This document shows, piece after piece, positions 38,295 through 49,300 of a stretch of DNA of 64,000 bases. The position numbers were made by a program, and so were the translations under genes. Source of the stretch: Anas platyrhynchos. Taxonomy: Eukaryota; Chordata; Aves; Anseriformes; Anatidae. Location: contig NC_092605.1 in assembly GCF_047663525.1 (NCBI RefSeq), positions 3,472,001-3,536,000 of the forward strand, given 5' to 3'. Under the pieces are notes generated by a model. The model had not been told where the DNA came from. It made no database searches and saw only the letters and a list, made by a program, of their open reading frames with translations. How positions within the stretch are numbered: the stretch's first letter is position 1; every line of letters starts with the position of its first letter.

Positions 38295-38336
38295 CGGTGC
38301 CGGTGCCGGTGCCGGTGCCGGTGCTGGTGCCGCTGC
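38295..38336. repeat. (CGGTGC)n hexamer repeat in the CACNG4 5'UTR region
   Basis: Seven tandem hexamers: five exact CGGTGC units, then TGGTGC and CGCTGC. It lies 56 bp before the CACNG4 ATG. On the minus strand it reads as an Ala-Pro repeat, which explains a spurious antisense frame. Confidence 0.9.
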
Positions 38337-38352
38337 CGGGCGGTGTCGTGCG

Positions 38353-38378
38353 CCCCCCCCCACCCCCCCACCCCGGGG
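38353..38378. repeat. C-rich tract immediately upstream of the CACNG4 start
   Basis: Pattern C9-A-C7-A-C4-G4, ending 13 bases before the ATG. The minus strand has G4-T-G7-T-G9, which fits a G-quadruplex rule only if the long G7 and G9 runs supply more than one tract. The terminal C4G4 is self-complementary. Homopolymer lengths may be affected by sequencing error. Confidence 0.8.
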
Positions 38379-38381
38379 ACT

Positions 38382-38405
38382 ATGAAGCACCATGGGGTGG
38401 TGTGA
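38382..38405 (+). CDS. Short upstream ORF overlapping the CACNG4 start codon
   Basis: ATG at 38382 has A at -3 and opens seven codons (MKHHGVV) before a TGA at 38403-38405. It begins 10 nt before the CACNG4 ATG in another frame and ends inside the CACNG4 coding sequence. If both codons are in the mRNA, scanning ribosomes meet this ATG first, so it could lower CACNG4 translation. That it is translated is inference; the frame itself is read directly from sequence. Confidence 0.55.
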   Translation: MKHHGVV

Positions 38406-38614
38406 CCGTGGCGTCCAGATGCTGCTGACCACGGTGGGCGCCTTCGCCGCCTTCAGCCTCATGGCCATCGCCATCGGCACCGACTACTGGCTCTACTCCA
38501 GCGCGCACATCTGCAACGGCACCAACAGCACGGCGGACGAAGCGCAGGGACCGCCGAGGAAAGCGAGGGGAGACCTCACGCACTCGGGGCTCTGGAGGAT
38601 TTGCTGCCTCGAAG
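38392..38614 (+). CDS. CACNG4: CACNG4, TARP gamma-4, coding exon 1 (gene continues past the window)
   Basis: 223 nt encoding 74 residues plus the first base of a Gly codon (phase 1), with donor GAAG|GTACCG. The start has a strong context, ACCATGG. The peptide opens with [16 protein letters not shown]1 follows (about residues 10-30), then GTDYWLYSS and an extracellular loop with two N-glycosylation sequons (NGT 42-44, NST 45-47). [13 protein letters not shown] segment leads to the family signature GLWRICC (66-72). The [10 protein letters not shown] block separates gamma-4 from the related type I TARPs gamma-2, -3 and -8. Gamma-4 is a type I TARP: it traffics AMPA receptors to the surface and slows their deactivation and desensitisation. 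The split-Gly phase 1 junction matches that of CACNG5 exon 1, in line with tandem duplication. Exons 2-4 are not recognised here and should lie to the right. Confidence 0.95.
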
Positions 38615-38741
38615 GTACCGGGGCCGCCCCGGGGGGAAGCGGCTTAACCGGGGGGTGGAACCGGCTCCGTGCCCGGGGGTCTCCGGGCAGAGCCCAGCCG
38701 GAGCCGGAGCCGGAGCGGGAGCCGCTGCCTCGGACACGGCC

Positions 38742-38763
38742 GAGGAGGAGGAGGAGGAGGAGG
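38742..38763. repeat. (GAG)n trinucleotide repeat
   Basis: About seven GAG units in the first 150 bp of CACNG4 intron 1, preceded by a GCCGGA-type repeat around 38,697-38,716. Reading the exon 1 frame into the intron turns these into Arg/Glu/Pro-rich text that is not part of the protein. Confidence 0.85.
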
Positions 38764-40984
38764 ATGGCGTTGCCGTGGCAACCGGCATCTCCGAGATTGC
38801 CATGGGAACCGGGCGGCGGGATGCGGAGCTCGGCCCCGGGGAGCTCGGCCCGGGGGGGCGGCCCCGCTCCGCGGCTGTCTGCGCCCCCCCCCCCCCAGCA
38901 ACAGCTCCCGGCTGAGGGACCCCGGGGGCTGCGGGGCTCGGGGAGAATCCTGAAGGTTTGGGGCTTTTGGGGGTTCCGAGCCCTGCAGGCTTCGAGGCTG
39001 GTGCGCCCCCAGGGTTTTGGTTTCAGGGGTTTGGGGGCTCAGCCGCAGCTCTTGGGCAGGACAGCGGGAACGCAAGTTCCTCCCTGTCCACCCTCAGAGA
39101 CACCAAGAACCCGTGTGAAGGTGTTGCTGCTGTCTGAGTGCCTCAGCGTGGGCTCGGGGTTACTTAACCCGGCCCAAGGGTCGGGCACTGAACAATGTTA
39201 ACCAAAAGATTGAGGTGGGGGGCATGATGCCCCGTTCCCCGCAGAGGCCAAACATGTGGCTCTCTGAAAATGGGCTGGTAGAGGAGGTGTGGCGGGTAGC
39301 TACCGGCACAAAGAAGCACATGGGTGTTCAGAGGAATTGGCAGGGCTGATAGGAAAGCCCAGATGGGAAGCAACATCTGCCCGCCGAGCGTGGAGCTGTG
39401 GGCGTGGGACGTGGGCAGGTCCCCATGGCACTGGGTATGGGGTCCAGGGTGCTGAGCCCCCTCGCTGCTGGGTTCATCCAGCGGTGCTGGTACCAGGGAG
39501 CACAGTGAGGAGAGCTGTTGGCTTTCCCTGAGCTGCTTTGGGGCTTGTGGGGTGGGGATATGCCGGAGTCTGCCTTGGTACAATAAAGCGCCTGGCACAG
39601 CGGCTGCAGCGCACCTAATTCAATCAGCACAACTTAGCACACATGAACTTTCCAGACCCGGTTCCCTGCTTTATTCTAACTGACAGACGGCTCAGCCCAG
39701 AGGAGTCCAGCTGGAGCTGAAGGACTGGCAGATCTATTCTGAGGGCTTTTCTCTCAGAAAAGGCCGTGGCATTGTAGGAGCACCCAATTGTCGCATCTCT
39801 TCACATCTTCTCCTTTTCCTAAGCATTCAAGGCTGCAGTGTAAGAAGTAGTTTTCTCTTAAAATATCAGATTTGCTACCTAGTAATAGTATGCATACATA
39901 GAAAAGCTGCAGGTCACAAAAGTATTTTTAGACAAGGAAGAGGGAAAGAATTACCAAAATGTTAAGTTGTTCTGGTGATGATAACGCTTGGCTTTGTGAT
40001 GCTTAAAGGAAATGTAACTCTCGGCATGGGCTTTTGCGACACCTGGAAAATGTGGGTTTGCCTCTGAGAGCCTCTGAGTTAGCCTGAGAGATGCTGAGCA
40101 TCCTTCACTTGAACCAAATCTTGTGAGCTTAGCTGGGCTTGTTCTAGTGTCCCCAGGCTCTGCATTTCACGGAAAATAAGTTGGTTTGCGTCTTACGGGA
40201 GGTGCCGGGCATGCTGTGCTAGACCAGGCCTGCTGTCTCCAGGAGAAATCCTGGAGGTTAGCGCCGGCAGGCTTTCTGCATGGTCCTCCAGGAACCTCAT
40301 TCATAGAAACCAAGTGCAGCTTTTGCCGAAAGCAATGGAGTTTTCGCCTGGATTTCCACTGAGCTTAAGTCAGAACTTTATAAAACGAGAAGTCGGTGAA
40401 GTCTTGAGGAATGGGCAGGGTCGCAAGCGGTGCCCTGTGATGCTCTCTGAGCTCCAGGGCACTGCCTTTGCCTTCCCGAGCACGTTCAATCCACGGGGGT
40501 GTTTGCGGAAAGGTTGCACCTAGCAGTGGTGTGCGGAGAGACCTTAAACCCTCATCAATTCAGGCAACAAGAAAGTGTTTCATGTGACCCCCTCAACGTC
40601 AATTGAGCTTTTCTTCGCAAAATTCAAGTGCTCTTAATCAAATTACAAAGTTGTCAAATATGTGCTCAGAATGAGTAATTTGAGAAAACCATCGTCTGCT
40701 CACAGATAAGAGAAACAGAGGCTACGTTCTCTCCTACATTTTCATATGGTCTGTCATTGTAAGATAAAATATACAGATGCATGAAAATATTAGTGTTCTA
40801 AACCATGTCATGGGACCTCGATTTCAACATGGAAAGGTTCGTCTGTTTCACAAAAGAATTTAACCATTTCTAGAAGCAAATTTAAAACACCGTCTCCTGG
40901 GTTGTTTCAGAATGCCACTCGTTGTGAGTGGATGGCTCTTTTAGTAAAACTGAAGAAATCGGTACAACCCTGAGAAGACACAGC

Positions 40985-41101
40985 AAGAAAATAATTATAG
41001 ATTTATAAATCTGTTATAGATTTTTATATTTTTATACAGATTTTTATATATGATTAAATGGTCTGGCTTCAAACTTATTTTTAGATATATATATATATAT
41101 T
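40985..41101. repeat. AT-rich low-complexity stretch with palindrome and (AT)n
   Basis: Contains the perfect 14-bp palindrome AGATTTATAAATCT (40999-41012), repeated GATTTTTATA units, and an (AT)n run at 41085-41101. Confidence 0.75.
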
Positions 41102-43253
41102 TAATTTTGGAATAATAATTATGAAAGCCAACTTAATTTGTTGTAGTGGTCTTAGGCACCATTTCACTCTCATCTCAAAAAAAGACATATTTAAGACACA
41201 AATGTGCAAAGGCTGGAAATATCTTGAACAGCCTCTTAAATTGCTGTTGACATGAATAAAGCATTACACAGAGTAAATTTCAGGTCAGTTGAAAATTTCC
41301 ATTAAAATGTTTCTCAACTATATCCATGAACCAATCTGTGTTCTGTGTGTTTGAACAGTCACCCGTTCAGTATCCCGAATTCCAAGATTTCAGACAGAAT
41401 TGCAGAAACAGAAAGGAAAAGAATAGCCTTCCAACCAATTTGTTAGGTGTTCCTCAGCATTTTTCTTTTTCTCTTCTTTGGGATAGCACTTCAAAACTGC
41501 TATCAAAACTTGATAGCAATCAAATTGGCATCGTAACAATGACTGGAGTGATAGAGTTTGGGGATCCAGCATATTGTCTTTGTTTGGAGCTGCGGTTGTC
41601 TTGGGGACAAAATCATGTTTCAGCACTCGTAGCCGGTACTACTATGGAGCTTAGTCACTCAAGAAGCGGCATTAATGATACATTAGTCAAACTCTCGCCT
41701 ATACAATCCCAATTTTGTTCCTTTAGTATGTTTGTCAAAGGTGGAGGTAGGAGGCTCATTGAGTGGATTTTAAACAATACCCGTATTTCTGCATGGATTT
41801 AAAACTTACAGCTAGGGTAATTATTTAGGTAGGAAACTGTTTAAAGTAATTCTTGATATGAATGTGCGTGCAGCAGAATTAGATGCTATTCAAGCGAGTC
41901 TTTGCAGCGGAGCTCAGTAAAATGGCCAAGGGGTTCTCTGGTAAAGTTGGGTTTTGGTTTTCTGGGGCCACACCGGACCTATATTAACTGCAATTTTGAT
42001 GGCTAAAGGCAAATTGTCACTGGAGTGAGGTTTCTGGTGAAGTCCTCATGCATCCATCCTGGCCACAGCCAAAGTCTGCACCCCAGCCGACAAATAATAA
42101 GAGAAATCAGCCCCATTTCACGTGGCTCACTGTCCAGGAGGTGAAGAACAGAGTCTTGCAAATGCAGCAGAGGGTGATGCTGTGTTTTATGAGTAATCCC
42201 GTTGTGGTCAAGCTAACCTGGAGGATTAAACCACTATAATTTTCCAGCAGCCCTTATTCCTACAGTAAATGTCCAGCACTACTATGTAAGCTTCACGCAG
42301 TCTTACTCATAAGGAGGATCTGCTATTAAAGTATTTACCTAGAAGAAAAAAGAAAAAAAAAAAGATTTTAAAGCACCACTTTATCCACTGAAACTGCTTA
42401 TCTTCATGAACAATCATGCTGAAGTTAATAGGACTGCTCAAACAGAGAGCTCTGCAGGCCCCGTGACATCTAGATATGAAATCAAGTAATGTACTTGTAA
42501 TTTAAATTTATTCAAAGAGTATTTTATTAAACACTTCAGAATATGAATTGCTTTGAACCCATTGTGTCTACTGCATTCGGTATTCCCTGTTTGCCGTTTA
42601 TTTTTAAGTGGTGAGATTGGACGTTTAATTCACATGGAAGCATTTGTCCTTCCTGTCTGGGTAGCTGAAAATCTATGATCAGGAGAGAGGATTCGGTGAA
42701 TCTTTTATAACTTTAAAACTTTCACAAACACACATTTGCACAATTATTTGCAAGTCTTCTGGCTTGGATGAAGGTGCACAAACACAGGGCCTGTGGCACG
42801 CGCATGCTCTGCTTCCATGGATACTCTTGAAAACAAAATAAAAATGCTTATACAAATGTTTGAAGCAAGCAAATAAAGGAAGCCTGCCATCCATCAGTGC
42901 TGCAAATTCATGGTTCATCCAAGAGGAATGAATATTCTTTAGTATTCTCAGAGCAAAGCGAGGAAGTTGTAGCATCACCACTGGTTATAATAAACTAAAT
43001 ACAACGCAGGCTTTATATTCAAATGCTATTTCCAAAGTTGTACATGTCCAAGAGCAAATTTTATATCATTGTAATATCAGACAAGACCCTTGAGATTACA
43101 TCCACAGGCACAAAGATGGTTGGGCTTCTCAGCCTTTGCAGGCGTATGAGCCTGTGTTCACACTATGAAACATAGTGACTGCACGTGGAGAATACACAAA
43201 TGGGTGTCTCTGCCATGGAAACTCGTTCCGTGTATGCGAGCCCGTTTCTTGGA

Positions 43254-43317
43254 ATATATATATATATATATATATATACACGTACTGCATGTTTTATATA
43301 TATATATATATATATAT
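43254..43317. repeat. Compound (TA)n microsatellite
   Basis: Two TA runs (43254-43278 and 43295-43317) flank a 16-base core with CACGTACTGCATG. The two arms are mutually complementary, so cruciform or hairpin extrusion is possible. Alternating Tyr-Ile frames across it are artefacts. Confidence 0.9.
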
Positions 43318-46300
43318 GTATTGTGTGTGCTTCATAGGTCCCGAAAGGTGAACTACTTTCCAAAAATCTTTCAAAACAAATTTAAACACATTAGAGAAGG
43401 ACTCTTCTGAGCTTCAGCCTGTGTTTTCGTTCTTTATCTGCTCATACCATCTCTGTTTCCTTGGTAAAACACATGCTGCTGAGAAAGTGCTCGTGCTGCA
43501 CTGATTGTTTTTAAATGCAATTCTTAGAGCTCCACCGACATCTTTTCAACAGTGTTTGAAGCAGTGGGGTTTTGTCAGAAAGTGATTGAGTGATTCTTGA
43601 CAGCCTTTTTAGGTTAATTTCTTTCTGTTGTGTTCCATTTGCTAGAGAGAGCTTCTGAGTTTGGAGCAATCTTTGGGGAAACAGAGCTCAATCTCTTTAA
43701 AATATTGGCCGTAGTAAAACATATTTTAGAATACTGAGAAATTTTCTGCTGGAGGAACTGTCAGCAGAAGATGGATTAAGGGATTAGCTATTCTCTTCAA
43801 AAAAAAAATAAAACATATCTCCTAATTACACCTCTTTGAACATTTGTAACAGAGGATCTCAGATGACTGTATTGATGTAACAAAACATCCATTCTTCCTG
43901 AGACACTGTATGAAACAGAGAGCTGAGGCTAATTGACTGAATATATGTTGCTTTAATGAATTAATTTGCTTTCTTGAACTTGATCTACTATATAGCCAGT
44001 AGGGAGCTATCAGGCTACACAAGGGTTTGGGTTTTTTCTGTGGCCCTCAGTGTGCTGGCTAGCCCAATGCTATAAGTCTTTGGAACCCAAAGACTTTCTG
44101 TGCATTAGCAATACTCCCTGAAGGCTGTAAACCCACGAAAGCGTATTTGTAATCCAGCTGTAAAGCTTTCTCATCTGTGCAAGATGTAATGTGGATAATA
44201 GTCGCTTTACCTAAGTTTCAGAAATGTCATGTGAAAAGAGTCAGGGATGCGCTGGGCTATGCGCATTGGATACCTGTGGCTGTGGTGTGCTGTAGCTACT
44301 TTTTTTTTACTCTGTGTGTAATCATACTGCGTGTTGCATCTGGTTGGCAGATGGCATTTGTGGTAGCATCTGTCAAAGCCATAGTAAGTCATTTTGGGGT
44401 TCTCAGTGACCTTTGCAATGTAACATAATGTAATCTTTGGGCTTCTTCCAGCTGCCATTACCTTTTACTGACCCCTCTGCCGTGGGCTTTTATTACTTAT
44501 TTTAGATAGTGGCAGGAGCTCGTGGCCATTGCACCCCTTCAGGGCTTGCTCTGCCACCTGGCAGCTCTGCTGGCTCTCTCTAGTGTCAACTGGTAAAAGA
44601 GGCAAATGTGACAATGTGGTTTAGTTCCTGTAAAATTCCCACACAGGAATTATTTCTCTAGTGGATGCTGTCACATTCGTGGTGTCAGCCCACAATGCTT
44701 CTGCTCAGATCACACTGTCGAAGCTATAGCTTTGGTCACGGTCTTGCCAGGTGCAAAACACGTGAACCTCCTTAAAAAGCGGGGGGAGAAGGAGTGCATG
44801 TCCGGTACCTCCACTCCATAGCTCTGTACATCTTTACAGAAACAGGGAAAAGAGGAAAAACATCAGGAGGAGAGGCTAGCGTGTTCATCTCCTTTTTTAA
44901 TTCTTTTGACGCAGTCAAAGCACTTATGTACTCGGTGTAATATGAAGTCTGTTATTAATACCTCTGCGCACCCAGATATTGAGTTGGTGGCTGTGTGGTT
45001 TGTGTGTGAAGGAGCTGAGAGGTGACTTCTGCGTCCCAGAAATGGAAATGGAGACGGAGGAGGAGGCTGGGCTTTGCTGCATTTCCTGCGTGATTTGGGG
45101 CCAGTCGCTTTAGCTTTCTGTCCCTGACTGGGAGGGATGACTGCCTTCTTCCCATCCGCTTTCCTCCCATACTCATAATAAAAGGGAAAAGATGATGTGG
45201 AGAAACTGGGACGTGATGGTAGGGCTGCCCAGCTCAGAAAAGGCATGTGAGCTCTAGTTTAACTGGTTTTGAAGCGTTTTGCTTGCAACTTATGTTTTAT
45301 ACATGCAACATTTTGTTTAAGCATGTCTTCCTTGAGGGACAGGATTAAGTCTGGTTTTCCACCTACGTCAATTTAAAGTGCTTTCTAGGAAGCTGGTGGA
45401 ATTATGCCAATAGCAAGCCAATATAAGAGGAGGGATCGTAGATCTGTCCCTTCAATTGGACCTTTTCCTGCTGCTCCATCTTTTCTGAGCCAAGAATCAT
45501 CTCAGGCAATAAATCATACTTTCCAACGTTTTTGTCACCCTGAAAAACTGGTCCCGCTTCAAAACATTACTTTGTGCTTATCTTCATTTTGGATTTCTGT
45601 TTACTGGTATTTATTATGTCGCAGACTTACGGTTCAGCATCCAAATTCTTACCAACAGATGGCAAGGCAGGATGCACAGGAGTAGTAAAATAAACAGGAT
45701 AAATGCACAACTGCCCATATGTCTGAGAGGCTGCTACACATTTATGACTTCAGAACAAAAGGTTGTTTGCTGTAGACAGCCCTAATGCCATGCAGGGCTC
45801 CTCTCTATTTTCTGCCTTGCACTGAAGTGTCTTACTTCTTCGGCATATTTTGATCAGCTAAATTACAATGCAGTTTGTCCTCCCTCTTCTGCTCCCACAT
45901 CGTTATTGCCTTTATTTATTTGTCTTCACTCCAAAAGCACGTCAGATTTTTACCTTAAATATTCTGGAGTGGAAGGTGGCTCTTTCCTGGCCTTTGGCTT
46001 GTGTTTTTTCTTTCGGAGTGATGGTTTGCTGTGTGGAGGTGCACACAGAGGTGCTGGGAACCAGAGCAAAATTTGAGACTGTGACTCTCCCTATATTGGG
46101 ATTTATTATAATATTAATGATGTGTGGCCTCTCTATCCTCTCAAAATAGCAGGCCCCAGGGCAAGCTGCCTGCAGGATGGATGGCCTGGCCCAGCAGACT
46201 TTAGCTAGATTTCCCTTTCAATCTGGGGGAGTTTTTGCCAGTTGTTGCAAGCTGTGGGTCAAATGCAGTGAAATCATTGAAGTGGTTCTTGATGTAGCCT

Positions 46301-49300
46301 GGCAGATAGTCCAGCCCCTCTTTCTCCTCCTTCCCGTGGCACCCAGCAGTCTGAACATCTTTGTTCTCTTCCTCTTTTTCCCCCTCCTTGCTGAAACGTT
46401 TTAACTTTCCTTCTGTTAAAAAGGCACTGTCTAAATTAGCTTTTCAACAACAGTGCAAGAGTCTGCCTTTAGAAAATTGGTAGATACTGCCCCAGGTAGA
46501 AATCCAGGATTTTTAATTTCCTTAACTCTCAAGCATCAACGTGCCCTCCTGCCAATGAAAAAATAAAATAAAAATATATGAACATAGACTTGTCAAAAAG
46601 GAAGAGATTGGGGTTCTCGCTTCTCTCCCTGTCTGACTTCATTTCCCATGTGTTTACAAGGCTCCTGCTTGGAGAGCTTAGCAGCAGCGTGGTCAGTTCT
46701 TCAACAGAGCTGAGCCCCTTCTTGTCAGCCGTGGCATGTGAAGGAGCACCACGTTACAGGCACGCTGTCATAACACAGAGAGGTGGGCAAAGGCGAAGCA
46801 CGTTATGGAATGATAGGATTTCCTGCGCGGATTGCCAGACACTGATATGAATTAACCTCTTTTATTGTTCTTTTCCAAGCATTCCCCCTTTTAATTGCTG
46901 TTTTGGAATTGTGCCACTTAGATCTGCCCTTTGAATGCTTCTCATTCAGACAGTCCCGTTAGCTCACTGCTGCCAAATATTTCAAAGATATTCAGAGGCG
47001 ACAAGCATCCCCGTCCGACTTGAGGGGTACCTAGGTCTGCGATGAATTGCCACTTGCATTTAGCTGCCAGGGTGTTGTGTTTTCTTTTTTTCTTTTTTCT
47101 TTTTTTTTTCTGATTAGCTAATAACTGTTTTAAGCTTCTGCCAGTTCTGTGCCACAGGTTTCAGATCAGTTTGCTCCCATTTACGTGTTTTAAATAATGT
47201 CATTTGGTGTAGAATATGGATGCCTGAAAATTTTCTCCTGTCCAAAAGTATAGCATTCAATAATGTTGGGATTGTTACTGTGTCTTCCTTGCTTCCTAGA
47301 GGCATAGCTTATCTATTGTTGCTGCAAGGCATTAAAAAGGAACCATGACATGTCGCAATTATGACTTGAAATAGGATCTTGCCAGAGGTACATTGCCTAA
47401 ATACAATCAAATCTAAAATACGACTTATTGCATATACCTATCTTATGGCTCACTGAGCCATCAGCGATGGCTATTATCAGCGTACTAGGTAATTTATTTC
47501 TAAGAACTGCCATGCTGCTTTTTCGCTTTTTTTTTTTATTAAAAAAAAAAAAAAATCCCAATCCCAAAGCCCCTCCACGTGTGCACGTGCTGAGCCCAAG
47601 CCAGTGAACCTGGCAAGGGGCTGAGCCCGCTGGCTCAGCCTTCGGAGCTGCCAGCCCCGCGTTTGGCTCAGAGCAGCTCCGCGTCCCCCCAGCTCTGCCC
47701 GCTGTGAAAACACGGTTTTGTCTGTCAACAAAAGATCCTTTGAGATGACGGGGAATCTTTTCAGAGTGCGGCTTATGAACTCTCTTCGTATTTCCAGCAA
47801 AAGGTTTGTCTTTGAAGCTTACGTTGCTTTGGGAGTCAATAGGATTTCGGTTTTTAAGTTACTTAGGGGGTTCCAAAAATATTTATCCAAGGCCGTGCCG
47901 CTGTCTGCTAATGATGAGATTAAACATCCTGCGGTTTTCCTCGGTAGATGAAGGTTTGCTTCGGAGGTTGGTGTGTTTTTCTCCTTTGCTGTGCACATTT
48001 TGCTGTACTCTCGTCCTTGCCTTTAGCGCTGGCAAGTGCAGACAGTTTGGGAGGTGCTTTGGGATCCTTAAAGATGCAAGACCTGCAATAAAGCATGTAG
48101 TATTTAGGGGTAATGCAAGGTGCTGCATTCACAGCATTGCTTCTAATTATAGCCATTCAAACCTCTCATTTGCAATGTCCCGTTATGGTAGTGCTTATTA
48201 AAATAGAATCCTCTTTGTAGTTTGATAGAAAATTAGGAGGAAAAAAAAAAAAAGCAGCTATCCCATTCCATCCAGTAGCTTTGAAAGAGGTTTACCTTCA
48301 TAACTTGCCAAATCAGAATATTCCCCTTGTTTTTACTTGCAGTCCTGCTCTGACTTTTTAATGACTTACTTTGTGCCTCTTGGTAGCCAATTCCCAATGA
48401 CCTTTTCCGTACTTTATTTTAATTTCTGTATATAAATGGCAGTGTTTGAGCTGAAGATAATCTTTGGATGCAGCAGCAAAACCCCATAGAGAAGGAAAAA
48501 CAGGCCAGACATTTTCCACCCGTATTCAGAGTCGTACTAGGGTTTTGGCCATGCAAAGCCAATACTTGCTCCACTTCGCAGGCTAGGAGGAGGCTCCAAC
48601 ACAGGAGCTGCACCACGGGCACGTGGTTTGGGATCGGGGCCAGACCCTGGTGGCCAGGACCACGCTGTCGGCATCTCCAGGCTGTGGCGCTGGCTGCAGC
48701 CGCTCCCGCAGGTTATCCCTGGTTCTGGCACGGCTGCTGTGCCCCGGGAGGGCTGAGCAAGTGGTTGCAGCTGGCCAGAATATGGGTCTGCAGCTACTAA
48801 TGCTGATTTTATAGCATTAATGTGCACCTGTTTTGGTGGCCAACTGGCACCGTGTTCAGCCTAAAATGTGTATGTAAGGCCTGTATTAAAAGAGGCATAA
48901 GAATTAGCGTGCATCAAACATGTCATTAGACACGTGCCTGATAGACATAATGTAGGATAATGAACATGATCACAAGAATAAATTAATAACTGAAAATATT
49001 TCTTATACATATGCACACTTAAAACAGGATAAGAACTAAGTGACACTTGTGTCACCAGTTTATAATTAAAATGCAGTGCTTGAATGAAAATGTAAGCTTC
49101 AATTAGCCAGCACGACCCTGCTTCCGGCTTTACTTCCCACTGAAAAGCAACGATAACAAGCTCACATTTATTATCAGAGTTTTTTCCTGGAGCTGTGCAC
49201 TGAAACATGCTCACATCTGAGCCCTTTCACTGAAGACATTTTTTCGCTTCAGCAGTTTGGCATGCCATACAAAGGCTCTCTGATTTTTCGTGATGTTCAC

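Larger units (their letters stand above)
37900..38960 (+). promoter_or_regulatory. CACNG4: CpG island spanning the CACNG4 promoter, 5'UTR and exon 1
   Basis: GC content and CpG density rise sharply here against AT-rich flanks and fall again by about 39.0 kb. The block contains GC boxes (GGGGCGGGGCGGGG around 38123-38137 and GGGGCGGGG around 38168-38177) and no TATA box near a plausible start site, the usual form of a CpG-island promoter of a neuronal housekeeping-style or Polycomb-controlled gene. The transcription start cannot be placed from sequence alone. It most likely lies between about 38.1 and 38.3 kb. Long open frames on both strands across the block follow from the scarcity of stop codons in GC-rich DNA. 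Confidence 0.85.

Noticed and set aside
37731..38480. 249-codon minus-strand frame over the CACNG4 CpG island (and overlapping + strand frames of up to 207 codons)
   Set aside because: Translation is dominated by Ala-Pro, Gly and Pro runs from the hexamer and C-rich repeats. Stop codons are scarce in GC-rich DNA, and the frame is antisense to the real exon.
38392..39201. Continuous 269-codon + strand frame starting at the CACNG4 ATG
   Set aside because: Only codons 1-74 match TARP gamma-4. After the donor at 38615 the frame simply runs on through GC-rich intron with GAG and GCC repeats and shows no TARP loop, TM2, TM3 or TM4.
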